Of a stretch of DNA of 34,938 nucleotides, positions 16,401-23,388 are shown one piece after another. Origin of the DNA: Candidatus Peribacteraceae bacterium (GTDB taxonomy: Bacteria; Patescibacteriota; Gracilibacteria; Peribacterales; Peribacteraceae). Under the pieces are notes generated by a model. That model saw only the letters and a program-made list of their open reading frames with translations, searched no databases and was not told the origin of the DNA. Every line of letters begins with the position of its first letter. The stretch's first letter is position 1. Location: assembly GCA_028711345.1 (NCBI GenBank), contig JAQTSK010000013.1, positions 1 through 34,938 on the forward strand. Reading direction: 5' to 3'. A program made the position numbers and the translations under genes.

Positions 16401-17301
16401 GCGTCAGGATCATCCACTCGGGCTTGATGCCGGCCTGCTCCAACGACTGCACGAGCTTGAGCCGCTTCATGATCTTCTTGAGACGCTGACCGCTGCTCTT
16501 CTGCCGCTCATCGAGCAAGGTCTCCGCCAGCACTTTGAAGTCAATGGCGGCGATGATCTCGCGCAGCGACTCGGCACCCGTTCCCGCACGGAACAGGTGT
16601 CCGAACTTCATGTTCATCTCGCGGAACTTGAGCTCGGAGAGCACGGACCCGACGTGCAGGTTCGCCACATCCTCCAGCGCGTCCTTGTGGTTGAGCTTGA
16701 GAGCCTCCAGCTTCTCGGCCGTTGCCGAGTCCAGCGCATCCAGCTGATCGCGCGTGGGCTTGCCTTCCTTGAGCCGCTTCACCTCATCGTCGTGCTCGCG
16801 CTTGATCTGGTTGCGACGTGCTTCGTGCTCCTGCTTCAGCTCCTTCTCGGCGGTTTTCCGGCCTTCGTCATCGACGGTCACGACGATGTACGCGGAGAAG
16901 TACACGATCTGCTCCAGCGTCTTGATGGAGAGATCCAACAGCAATCCCAAGCGCGACGGCGAGCTGCGGAGGAACCAGATGTGCGTCACCGGAACGGCGA
17001 GGTTGATGTGCCCCATCCGCTCGCGACGGACAATGGAACGCGTGACTTCGACACCGCACTTCTCGCACACGACGTTGTTGTAGCGGATCCCTTTGTACTT
17101 GCCGCAGAAACACTGGAAGTTCTTGGTAGGTCCGAAGATGCGCTCGCAGAAGAGTCCGTCCGGCTCCGCACGCTGCGTGCGGTAGTTGACGGTCTCCGGC
17201 TTGGTCACTTCTCCGCGTGACCAGCCGAGGACATCCTCGGGGCTGGCGACGGAGAGCGCGACGGCATCGAACGAATCGGAAGTGCGGGGGATGAACGCCA
17301 T
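13429..17301 (-). CDS. rpoC: DNA-directed RNA polymerase subunit beta'
   Basis: The protein has 1290 residues. It carries the N-terminal zinc site (C64, C66, C79, C82), the active-site loop NADFDGDQMAVH (N520 onward, with the three Mg-binding Asp), the bridge-helix and trigger-loop region (GEPGTQLTMRTFHMGG), and the second zinc site (CHTDGGICIKCYG with an upstream Cys in KEQDCGSAFG). The sequence ends in an acidic then all-Lys tail. Together with beta it forms the catalytic cleft of RNA polymerase. Unusually, rpoB is not immediately upstream; a small gene and a phospholipase-D gene are found there. A TACCTT box 8 nt before the ATG suggests a near-leaderless start. The start is fixed by the conserved N-terminal region and lack of room upstream. 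Confidence 0.98.
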   Translation of the reverse strand: MAFIPRTSDSFDAVALSVASPEDVLGWSRGEVTKPETVNYRTQRAEPDGLFCERIFGPTKNFQCFCGKYKGIRYNNVVCEKCGVEVTRSIVRRERMGHINLAVPVTHIWFLRSSPSRLGLLLDLSIKTLEQIVYFSAYIVVTVDDEGRKTAEKELKQEHEARRNQIKREHDDEVKRLKEGKPTRDQLDALDSATAEKLEALKLNHKDALEDVANLHVGSVLSELKFREMNMKFGHLFRAGTGAESLREIIAAIDFKVLAETLLDERQKSSGQRLKKIMKRLKLVQSLEQAGIKPEWMILTRLPILPPDLRPMVQLDGGRFAASDLNDLYRRVINRNNRLKKLMSIGAPEVINRNEKRMLQEAVDTLLNNSARAGKALFTAGDRRKLRSISDMLKGKQGRFRQNLLGKRVDYSGRSVIVVGPDLPIDSCGLPKEMAMKLFKPFVIGRLIRDELAHNVKSAERMVMDGSKRVWDILEEVIQDKFVLLNRAPTLHRLGIQAFRPRLIEGMAIQLHPLVCTAFNADFDGDQMAVHVPLSEQAQKEARELMNASKNVLKPSAGEPIITPVQDMVLGCYYLTNVHDGEKGEGMLFASSNEAILAYEHDIISMQAKIKVRFPLPDTDGEHELVETSVGRLLFQEVVPPELGRINETQKKGSLSKLIARSLDVVGPERTAQLADNIKNIGFRYATRSGISIAVSDIIVPEEKGKILGDANEKIRKINNQYWKGWITADERYQHAIRIWSKTKSDIASTMIKHFTAADRNSITYMIDSGARGNWGQITQLAGMKGLVANPSGRTIELPIQSNLKEGFTILEYFIATHGGRKGKSDTALKTAEAGYLTRRLVDAVQDIVIKEQDCGSAFGHVITRAESERIGEKFEVRIFGRTLSEDVKDGKEVLAKRNQEIDADLIAVFQRHKIDAVTLRSVITCHTDGGICIKCYGRDLANNKTVKIGTPVGIIAAQSIGEPGTQLTMRTFHMGGVAEGSDITQGLTRVEEILEARPPRTPATLSDISGRVKISHKGGTTTLQVIGEELGQDSYFVPAGYQITVKKGDAVKERMVIAKAVTDKSTIKVLIAGKVAEVTESRIVVRHSDIQERTYEFVGREVLLVKNGDLVKAGQALNAGHYNLQELLEKQGAYSVQSYIVHEVQHIYASQGQTINDKHLEIIARKMFSKVRIVDGGDTDLLAGEVVDIADVRRAVGVLKKTKGKKEKKEPTFEQLLLGLTRVSLATESWLAGASFQETIRVLVEAATTGKVDYLRGLKENVIIGRLIPAGETFLKRFELEEEEKKKKK

Positions 17302-17358
17302 ACGAGGGGAAGGTAAGGAAAGTAAGGTAGGTAATGAAGGTAAAAAAGGTAAAGCGGG

Positions 17359-17454
17359 AGGATTCCGAGGAGTCCGATGATTCCGAGGAAACCGAGGAAC
17401 GACGTCTGTTCGTCGGACTCTTCGGACTCTTCGGCTTCCTCGGTTTCCTTGTCC
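17359..17454. repeat. 9-nt-unit palindromic element, copy A (upstream of rpoC)
   Basis: The left arm is four to five units of GGA-nn-CCGA ending CGAGGAACG (arm type Y). The right arm is the inverse of units ending CGACGAAC (arm type X). The seven conserved bases pair between arms while most nn dinucleotides do not, giving a stem with regular 2x2 internal loops. It is oriented oppositely to copies B and C. It is the main content of the 357-nt gap between rpoC and the next gene. Confidence 0.85.
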
Positions 17455-17570
17455 TTATTCACATACGAAACATCGCAGCGCCCCTGCAGTGCGATCGTCT
17501 GAATCGCGCGGGGTGCTCCGATGATGGGGGGATCTTACGTAAAAGAAGGCGGGGATGCAAATGGAAATTG

Positions 17571-17614
17571 AGGATTCCGAAGAAACCGAGGAGTCCGAAG
17601 AGTCCGAGGAAAAA
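17571..17614. repeat. 9-nt-unit element, single X arm (copy A')
   Basis: Units GGAttCCGA, AGAaaCCGA, GGAgtCCGA and AGAgtCCGA occur in the same order and with the same variable dinucleotides as the X arm of the other copies, but without the partner arm. It is probably a truncated copy. It lies just beyond the 3' end of the small gene at 17659-17874. Confidence 0.75.
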
Positions 17615-17658
17615 TCTCCCGGATCATCCGTACGATTTCTATGATTGGAATTGATTGA

Positions 17659-17874
17659 TCATATTGCTCCACACTCTTCTGTCCTCGTACCAACAGAACG
17701 CAATTCTCCGCCGGGTTCACCTTCCCAAACATCAGTCTTTTCTTCTTGGGGAATAGAACGCATCAACTCCTTAAATCTTTCTTGTTGCTCAGGACTAAGC
17801 CGCCTGATCGCATCGTAAACATTTTTCGGAACTCCCTCCCCCTCGCCAAGATCTTCAGTGAAATGATTTTCCAT
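17659..17874 (-). CDS. Small hypothetical protein (71 aa)
   Basis: The protein is hydrophilic, with an N-terminal MENHFTEDLGEGEG and then VYDAIRRLSPEQQERFKELMRSI, which reads as an amphipathic helical stretch. There is no membrane segment and no family that I recognise. The start at 17874 is preferred over a longer frame (Met at 17949) because a promoter with TTGACA and TAGAAT ends 8 nt before it. It is transcribed toward rpoC, but an array and an element separate the two. Its function is unknown; it may be a small regulatory protein, but nothing shows this. Confidence 0.5.
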   Translation of the reverse strand: MENHFTEDLGEGEGVPKNVYDAIRRLSPEQQERFKELMRSIPQEEKTDVWEGEPGGELRSVGTRTEECGAI

Positions 17875-17882
17875 ACAAACGC

Positions 17883-17913
17883 ATTCTACATCAATGGTAA
17901 GTAGAGTTGTCAA
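17883..17913 (-). promoter_or_regulatory. Promoter of the 71-aa gene
   Basis: A perfect TTGACA (17908-17913) is followed by a 19-nt spacer and TAGAAT (17883-17888), then 8 nt to the ATG. This implies a leaderless or nearly leaderless mRNA. The spacer is slightly long. Confidence 0.5.
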
Positions 17914-17958
17914 ATTTTTCAATGTGTACGCAACCCCGCACTCACTCAATGCTGAGTT

Positions 17959-18030
17959 CCTACCTTCCTACCTTCCTCCTTCCTGCCTTTCCTGCCTTTC
18001 CCTTGTCCTCCGAAGCCTTGGCGAAGGAGG
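17959..18030 (-). repeat. Tandem 8-9 nt array and hairpin after the phospholipase-D gene
   Basis: On the minus strand, about 10 nt after the stop at 18041, comes a short hairpin-forming CCTCCTTCGCCAAGG..CGGAGG segment. GGCAGGAAA and GGTAGGAA units repeated about five times follow. Similar AAGGTAA units lie upstream of rpoC (17310-17350) in inverse orientation. Confidence 0.6.
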
Positions 18031-18040
18031 ATGCCCTTCC

Positions 18041-19240
18041 CTACAGCCCCACCCGCGCCAGCACGGCGGACCAGAGCGAGAACCGGCGGCGGCCGACGAG
18101 CAGCTTACTGATGCTCATGTCGTAGCGGAGGGCTCTGCGCATGCGCCTGAGCAACTTCCGGTGCCCCATGCGAATCAGCACATTCGCTTCACCCAACGTA
18201 TCCAGCGACGAGGCGATCAAGTTCGCGGAGCCGATGAAGAGTTTCCGCCGATCGACCAGGAGCAGCTTGGCATGCAGATTGCGAGGGAACGTGAAGATGC
18301 GGATGTTTCGCGGCTCACCCTGTGACATCAGCCGATCAACGGCCTGCAGGTTCGCATGACCGTGTACGTCCGGCGCCTCGGGAAGAATCAGCGTGACACG
18401 AACGCCTTCATGACTTCTGCGTGCCAGTACTTCAATGGTCTCCGGATCCGAAAAATAGGAATGTTCCAGCAGAATCGATGAGCGCGCGTCGAGCAGCAAT
18501 TGCCTCAGCTTCGGCCGCACGTTCATCCGTCCTCCCGGTGCATTGAGGATCAGTTCTACGGTTCCGTTGACTGACAGGATACTGCGACCCTGCAGGAACG
18601 CCTCCACCCAGTACCTCCCCCGCAGCTCCACGAAGTAATCATGCCACTCCAGATACTCCGTGCCGACATTCATGCCTCCGAGCAGCAAAACTTTTCCGTC
18701 GACAACGAATATCTTCGCGTGCTCACCGCCGGAAAAGTGACGCACGGCGATGGCAGGATGACGCCAGAAGCGATCCCACGGAGCGGATGCCGATCGTCGC
18801 GTCCCGACGAAATCACTCGCAAATTCGAAACCGTCGCCCATCGCATCCTTGGTGATATCCACCTGCACACCGCGATCCGCCGCTTCGACCAATGCGGCTG
18901 CAAGCTCCCGACCGAGACGGTCATCCCTCCAGATGAACATCTGAATCACGATGCTCCGCTGCGACTTCCGGATCAACTGCCGGAGCCGGGGAAAGAATTC
19001 CCGACCGTCCACCCAGATCTTCACCTTCGATTGGGACCACCCTCGCAGAGAACGCGACGAGTGCAGCAATCCCTCCACCCGAAGCCGGAAGAGCATGCGG
19101 GTCCGCAGGAGAGAGAGCACCCAACGCTCCCGGCGCATGTAGCCGTTCCATCCACGCTTCAGAGACTGCCAGAACCGAAGTGACAGGCACATCCGCAGCC
19201 GACCGATCACCCGCCGACCAAGATTGGAATGTCCTCCCAT
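18041..19240 (-). CDS. Phospholipase-D-family protein (cardiolipin synthase-like)
   Basis: The protein has 399 residues and two HKD motifs. The first is HAKIFVVDGKVLLLGGMN (H174, K176, D181) and the second HAKLLLVDRRKLFIGSAN (H323, K325, D330). Each half has the Gly-Ser/Asn tail that completes the family active site. Enzymes of this layout condense phosphatidylglycerol into cardiolipin or exchange phosphatidyl groups by a covalent His intermediate. The usual two N-terminal membrane helices of bacterial cardiolipin synthases are replaced by about 70 basic residues, so membrane association would be peripheral. It diverges from the glycosyltransferase gene. TACCAT lies exactly 6 nt before the ATG. 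The catalytic family is sure; the substrate is inferred. Confidence 0.9.
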   Translation of the reverse strand: MGGHSNLGRRVIGRLRMCLSLRFWQSLKRGWNGYMRRERWVLSLLRTRMLFRLRVEGLLHSSRSLRGWSQSKVKIWVDGREFFPRLRQLIRKSQRSIVIQMFIWRDDRLGRELAAALVEAADRGVQVDITKDAMGDGFEFASDFVGTRRSASAPWDRFWRHPAIAVRHFSGGEHAKIFVVDGKVLLLGGMNVGTEYLEWHDYFVELRGRYWVEAFLQGRSILSVNGTVELILNAPGGRMNVRPKLRQLLLDARSSILLEHSYFSDPETIEVLARRSHEGVRVTLILPEAPDVHGHANLQAVDRLMSQGEPRNIRIFTFPRNLHAKLLLVDRRKLFIGSANLIASSLDTLGEANVLIRMGHRKLLRRMRRALRYDMSISKLLVGRRRFSLWSAVLARVGL

Positions 19241-19256
19241 ACGCCAATGGTACGAT
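19241..19256. promoter_or_regulatory. Overlapping divergent -10 boxes
   Basis: On the minus strand TACCAT (19247-19252) lies 6 nt before the phospholipase-D ATG. On the plus strand TGG-TACGAT, an extended -10 at 19248-19256, points toward the glycosyltransferase, with a predicted leader of about 60 nt. The boxes overlap, so the two genes should compete for polymerase. Confidence 0.45.
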
Positions 19257-19325
19257 ATCCGCGCTCGTCGGTCAGATCATTTCCGCCTTTCATTCCTTTT
19301 CCTTTCTTCCCTTCCTGATTTCCTC

Positions 19326-21818
19326 GTGGACGCCTGCGCCATCATCTCCGCCAACCACCTCGGTCTCGCTCGCGTCATGCTGACGTCATACAGACGGCAT
19401 AATCCCGATGGTCGTTTCTTCCTGCTGCTGCTCGATGAACCGCTTCCCTCCGACGATCTCGGGGGATGGACGATCATCCGTGCCGAAGAGCTGGAACCGG
19501 CCGATCTTCCGGCACTGCGGATGCTGTACACGGCCTACGAGCTCAGCATGGCGTTACGACCGGCGTTCCTCCTCCACCTGATGCGCCGATGGAACGCAAA
19601 CACGCTGGTGTTCGCCGATGCGGATCTGTACTTCACCGGCGGCATCGATCACGTGAACGCGCTCCTGGAACGTCATTCCTTCATTCTGACTCCTTCGTAC
19701 CTGACACCGATTCCGGAGGACGGTCGCCACCCCACGGACCGCCAATTCCTCGCCGCCGGCATCTACAATGGAGGGTTTGCAGGATGCAGGAAGTGCGACG
19801 AAACGCTGGCGATGCTGACATGGCTGAACGAGCGGCTGAAGAAGTACTCTTTCCTGCGACCGGAAGACGACATGTTCGGAGATCAGCGCTGGCTGGATTT
19901 GGTGCCGAGTTTCATGAACGATCTCCTCATTCTGCGCGACACGACAACGAACGCCGCATACTGGAACCTCCACGAACGGATCATCACGCAATCCGGAGGC
20001 CGGTACTTCGTGAACGGGCAGCCGATGGCCTTCTTCCACTTCAGCGGCTTCAAATGCGGCTCACCGCCGACGCTGTCCGTTCATCAAACCAGAACGGATC
20101 CCGGTCATCACCCTGCGCTGATGCAACTGTGTCTGGAGTATCAGGAACACCTCCGCGAGGTGAACCATGAAGAACGCAAGCGTCAGCCCTATGCATTCGA
20201 CCGATTCGAAAACGGTGCGGGTATCACACCGGTGATACGGCGCGTATACGAGGAAATCGACGGTCCGAAACGATTCCCCCACCCGTTTGCAACCGCAGAC
20301 GATTCGTTCTACTCGTGGCTCACGACACCGGAGATGCGCAACGGAAAACCGCTTCCCATCAACCGTCTCCACCGCACGATTCACCGCATGAGCATCGAAG
20401 CGTCCGCACGCTTCCCGAAACCGGCATCCGCCGATCTCAGACTATTCGCACTCTGGCTTCTGAACGCTCATTCGCGTGTTCTGCCACTGGATCCGATCTT
20501 CCTCGAACCGCTGGATGTGTTCGTCCGACGATCCGGAGGGGAGCCGAGGACGAACCGGATGTGGCGCTGCATCGATCGTCGACATTCCTTTGCGCCCTAC
20601 CAACTCCTCTGCCGTATCGTGAAGCGCATCATCGGCAAGAAACGCTACGACGCGCTGAAGCCGCGTAGCGAATTCCCGACCATCCCGCGCTTCCTGCTCA
20701 GAACGCACCGCACCGGACAAGTCGGCGGCGTGAACATCCTTGCGGGAATCGGCGCGGAGAACGGCGTCGGCGAAGCGGTGCGCGGGCACTTCGCGGCATG
20801 CCGGGCAGCGGATCTTCCCGTCGCCGTTTCGAATGCTCACACGGCACCCGGAAGGGAACGGATCGTGCTGCCGGAGCAAGTGCAGGATGAGTGCATGCCC
20901 TTTGCAACGACGTTGATGGAAGGAGGACTCCACGACCTGCACCGGGGACTTCAGATGCTCCCGCGAGGAGGAACCGGCTCGCGCGTGATCGGACATCTGG
21001 CGTGGGAGCTGGAAACGATACCGGAGAAAACGGTCGGATTCCTCAATCAGTTCGATGAGCTCTGGGTGGCGAGCCGATTCATTCGCGACGGCGTCTCCGA
21101 TCAACTTTCCATCCCCGTCCTCACGATGCCCTACGTCGTGGACGTGTCCGGCGTTTCGCAAAAATCCCGGAAGGATTTCAACATTCCGGAAGATACGACC
21201 GTCTTCCTCTTCGTCTTCGATTTCTACAGTCACATCGAGCGGAAGAATCCGCTGGGTCTTCTTCAGGCGTTCCGGAAGGCGTTCGGCGATGATCCAAGCA
21301 AGCTGCTTCTGATCAAACACAGCCACGGAGAAGCGTTTCCAGATCAGTGGCAACAACTGCAGGATGCGGCATCCGCTTCGGCAAACATCCGCCTCATGGG
21401 AACGTACATTCCCCGTCCCGATCTCCTCGGACTGCTGCGATGCGCCGATGCGTACGTCTCGCTGCACCGCGCGGAAGGATTCGGCCTGACGATGGCGGAG
21501 GCCATGGCGCTGGGCGTACCGGTCATCGGAACGGAGTACGGCGGATCGACAGAGTTTCTGACTGACAGAACAGGATTCCCGATTCCGTTCTCTCTTCAGA
21601 CGATCAGCCGGACCATCGACCCGTACGAGAAGGGAATGAGATGGGCGGAACCGGATCTCACTGCGGCGGCGGAAGCGATGCGATCAATCATCTCGAAGAA
21701 AGCCGAAGCCGAGACTCGCGCCGCACGGGCGAAGACATTCATTGAACGGAACTTCAGTGCGAAGAATATCGGTCAACGTATGAAGAAGAGACTTGAGCGT
21801 CTCGAAACCACCCGCTAA
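19326..21818 (+). CDS. Two-domain glycosyltransferase (GT-A-like plus GT-B/GT4-like)
   Basis: The protein has 830 residues from the GTG at 19326. The N-terminal domain begins DACAIISANHLGLARVMLTSYRRHNPDG and has FADADLYF (about 96-103), a DxD-type metal/nucleotide-sugar motif, followed by a family-8-like pattern (GIYNGGF, DDMFGDQRWLD). A middle helical region (about 330-460) links to a GT-B half from about 467 (GGVNILAGIGAENGVGEAVRGH). This half carries the Glu-rich donor site EGFGLTMAEAMALGVPVIGTEYGGSTE (about 717-743). It probably adds two sugars in sequence to a surface polysaccharide or glycan; donor and acceptor are unknown. A TTG at 19224 would extend it, but the extra residues are unlike the family and overlap the divergent gene, so I prefer the GTG. 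Confidence 0.88.
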   Translation: MDACAIISANHLGLARVMLTSYRRHNPDGRFFLLLLDEPLPSDDLGGWTIIRAEELEPADLPALRMLYTAYELSMALRPAFLLHLMRRWNANTLVFADADLYFTGGIDHVNALLERHSFILTPSYLTPIPEDGRHPTDRQFLAAGIYNGGFAGCRKCDETLAMLTWLNERLKKYSFLRPEDDMFGDQRWLDLVPSFMNDLLILRDTTTNAAYWNLHERIITQSGGRYFVNGQPMAFFHFSGFKCGSPPTLSVHQTRTDPGHHPALMQLCLEYQEHLREVNHEERKRQPYAFDRFENGAGITPVIRRVYEEIDGPKRFPHPFATADDSFYSWLTTPEMRNGKPLPINRLHRTIHRMSIEASARFPKPASADLRLFALWLLNAHSRVLPLDPIFLEPLDVFVRRSGGEPRTNRMWRCIDRRHSFAPYQLLCRIVKRIIGKKRYDALKPRSEFPTIPRFLLRTHRTGQVGGVNILAGIGAENGVGEAVRGHFAACRAADLPVAVSNAHTAPGRERIVLPEQVQDECMPFATTLMEGGLHDLHRGLQMLPRGGTGSRVIGHLAWELETIPEKTVGFLNQFDELWVASRFIRDGVSDQLSIPVLTMPYVVDVSGVSQKSRKDFNIPEDTTVFLFVFDFYSHIERKNPLGLLQAFRKAFGDDPSKLLLIKHSHGEAFPDQWQQLQDAASASANIRLMGTYIPRPDLLGLLRCADAYVSLHRAEGFGLTMAEAMALGVPVIGTEYGGSTEFLTDRTGFPIPFSLQTISRTIDPYEKGMRWAEPDLTAAAEAMRSIISKKAEAETRAARAKTFIERNFSAKNIGQRMKKRLERLETTR

Positions 21819-21916
21819 CCACTGCTCACCACCCGCTTCCCACTCGTGTTCCGCGGGAAGCATCCCGCTCCCAATCAATGAAAGCTAACCGCTGCTCGCC
21901 ACTTGCTACCCGCTCA
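21805..21916. repeat. 7-nt-unit arrays between convergent genes
   Basis: On the glycosyltransferase side, CCCGCTAACCACTGCTCACC-type units include its TAA stop. On the zinc-ribbon side the minus strand reads GTAGCaa GTGGCga GCAGCgg TTAGC, the same core as the array after rpoC. A GCGGGA/TCCCGC hairpin (21852-21867) lies in between. This fills the 118-nt gap. Confidence 0.65.
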
Positions 21917-21936
21917 TTCGCAGGAAGAATCCTGCA

Positions 21937-22293
21937 TTATTTTGTGGCTCCTCCGATATCCTTGAACAACCTCTCGAACGAACCCTCGTACCGCTCCAGT
22001 GCGCTCCGCAGGGTGTGCATTTCCACCTCCGTCAGGGACACGGTCGATGAGACATTGAGGAGGTGATCTCTCTTGACGACGCCGGCGACGGCGACCTCCT
22101 GATCCGTGACATTGACCTGCAGCACGATGAACGCGCCGCAACTCTCGCACTTGAGCTGGAGAAGCATGATGTTCTCCTCAGCGACTTTCACGGCCGGAAA
22201 ATCGACCGGCACTTTCGTTCCACACTGCGGACAGCGCACCTGTTCGCGAATGCGGCTTAATATTACGTGAAGGGAATGCGGGTTGACGTCCAT
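21937..22293 (-). CDS. Zinc-ribbon protein (118 aa)
   Basis: Two CxxC knuckles (C21-PQ-C24 and C49-ES-C52) are set 24 residues apart on beta-rich sequence, a classic zinc ribbon. The C-terminal half (TVSLTEVEMHTLRSALERYEGSFERLFKDI) is a predicted helix. It has no signal peptide, so it is cytoplasmic. Zinc binding is confidently inferred; a nucleic-acid or protein partner is likely but unknown. It converges on the glycosyltransferase gene and diverges from the basic-tailed membrane protein. Confidence 0.8.
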   Translation of the reverse strand: MDVNPHSLHVILSRIREQVRCPQCGTKVPVDFPAVKVAEENIMLLQLKCESCGAFIVLQVNVTDQEVAVAGVVKRDHLLNVSSTVSLTEVEMHTLRSALERYEGSFERLFKDIGGATK

Positions 22294-22300
22294 GCATCAC

Positions 22301-22306
22301 AGTGTA
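22301..22306 (-). promoter_or_regulatory. -10 box of the zinc-ribbon gene
   Basis: TGC-TACACT is an extended -10 that ends 7 nt before the ATG, predicting a leaderless mRNA. Confidence 0.5.
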
Positions 22307-22455
22307 GCAGAAAACCGGCAGTGTTTGATTTGACAGAACAATATTTGAAGTTCTCGCGCTTGGAAACATGCACCCAACTTGCTTTGCTTCATGCTCGCGG
22401 TAAATGTCCATGCGAAGTTCCCGACTGACGATGGCGAACAAATCGGATGAACGGC

Positions 22456-22461
22456 TAGAAT
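22456..22461 (+). promoter_or_regulatory. -10 box of the basic-tailed membrane-protein gene
   Basis: TAGAAT ends exactly 6 nt before the ATG at 22468. No Shine-Dalgarno sequence fits in between, and no good -35 is visible. The remaining 150 nt of this divergent gap show nothing else. Confidence 0.45.
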
Positions 22462-22467
22462 GATCGC

Positions 22468-23178
22468 ATGCTCCCATCCTCCACCAAGCGGACATCCATC
22501 AAAAAATCATCAAAACGATCTGCCTCCCCGCGGAAGATCGTTTCCACGAAGCGCAGTAAACGATCAACGCGTGCGGCCGCACCTGTCCCACGGAAACGGA
22601 TTGCCACGAACATGAAGCCTGCAGTGGTGACGGCACTTCCTTCGAAGCGGAGGTCGCTGCTGGCGTCGCTCGGCTTTCAAGTGTTCATCGCCGGATCGGC
22701 GGCAGTCGTTCTGCTGGCTCTGGGTGTCGTCGGGCAGGGATTGTTCGCAACACACGGCAGCCAGGCGGCGGATACTCCTCCCGCGACCGTCGGACTGGAT
22801 CACTCTTCGCCGCTCGCGCTCTCGTTCGTGATCGCCCGTAAAGAACTGGCGGGCTACGTGAACATCACCAATGACTCTCCGGACCCGATCCGCGTGTCCC
22901 TCCCCTCGACGTGGCAGCGGGTGGAAGTCCGCGGTGCCGCGCTGACCGACTTCCCGGCGGACATTCCTGCGCCCGATGTCGTCCGATGGACCATCCCCGG
23001 ACGCGCCGGCATTCGTTTGGTCCTGAGCGCCGTGCCATCGAGCGTCCACTTCGATTCCGTCGCCGCCAGTTCCGCAGCCGTCACGGTGAAGTCCATCGAT
23101 CTCACCACCGAACAGATCCGGACGAATGTCCTGCTCCTCAAAGAGCGGGCGACGACGGGGCTGTGGAATGATGAATGA
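22468..23178 (+). CDS. Membrane protein with Lys/Arg-rich cytoplasmic tail (236 aa)
   Basis: Residues 1-65 are extremely basic (KRTSIKKSSKRSASPRK and similar SPRK/KRS strings). One membrane helix follows (about 66-92, FQVFIAGSAAVVLLALGVVGQGL), then an outer beta-rich domain of about 140 residues (LALSFVIARKELAGYVNITNDSPDPIRVSLPSTW). The orientation follows the positive-inside rule. The tail resembles nucleic-acid-binding tails, so it might tether DNA or ribosomes to the membrane; that is speculation. I do not recognise the family. Copy B of the palindromic element starts 11 nt after its stop. Confidence 0.75.
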   Translation: MLPSSTKRTSIKKSSKRSASPRKIVSTKRSKRSTRAAAPVPRKRIATNMKPAVVTALPSKRRSLLASLGFQVFIAGSAAVVLLALGVVGQGLFATHGSQAADTPPATVGLDHSSPLALSFVIARKELAGYVNITNDSPDPIRVSLPSTWQRVEVRGAALTDFPADIPAPDVVRWTIPGRAGIRLVLSAVPSSVHFDSVAASSAAVTVKSIDLTTEQIRTNVLLLKERATTGLWNDE

Positions 23179-23188
23179 TGATGAAAGA

Positions 23189-23345
23189 AGGATTTCGAGG
23201 AAACCGAGGAGTCCGAAGAGTCCGACGAACGTTTGCTGTTCCACCATCCAAGGAACGGATATTCTTCACAGCCGAACGTGATTCTGGTGTTCGACAGATG
23301 TTCCTCGGAATCGTCGGTTTCTTCGGACTCTTCGGTTTCTTCATC
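23189..23345. repeat. 9-nt-unit palindromic element, copy B (interrupted loop)
   Basis: An X arm (23189-23230, ending CGACGAACG) and an inverted Y arm (about 23298-23345) flank a loop of about 67 nt, whereas copies A and C have loops of about 7-10 nt. The loop therefore seems to hold about 58 extra nt. The element lies between the basic-tailed membrane-protein gene and the CofE-like gene. Confidence 0.8.
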
Positions 23346-23376
23346 TACACTCTTTCCGATTCCAGTTACCCCCGAT

Positions 23377-23382
23377 TACTCT
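23377..23382 (+). promoter_or_regulatory. -10 box of the CofE-like gene
   Basis: TACTCT followed by TCCATC then ATG, a 6-nt gap. It is nearly identical to the box of the PurN-like gene (TACTCT-TCCCCC-ATG at 24326-24340). Confidence 0.45.
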
Positions 23383-23388
23383 TCCATC

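Noticed and set aside
17205-17654. Two opposing frames encoding acidic EES repeats followed by FLGFLG-type hydrophobic peptides
   Set aside because: Tempting as small membrane peptides, but both come from the palindromic 9-nt-unit element read on either strand. Copy C uses a different frame and no start signal was found, so they are better explained as repeat by-products.
20442-21467. Minus-strand frame of 341 codons
   Set aside because: It is antisense to the glycosyltransferase, whose motifs are clear.
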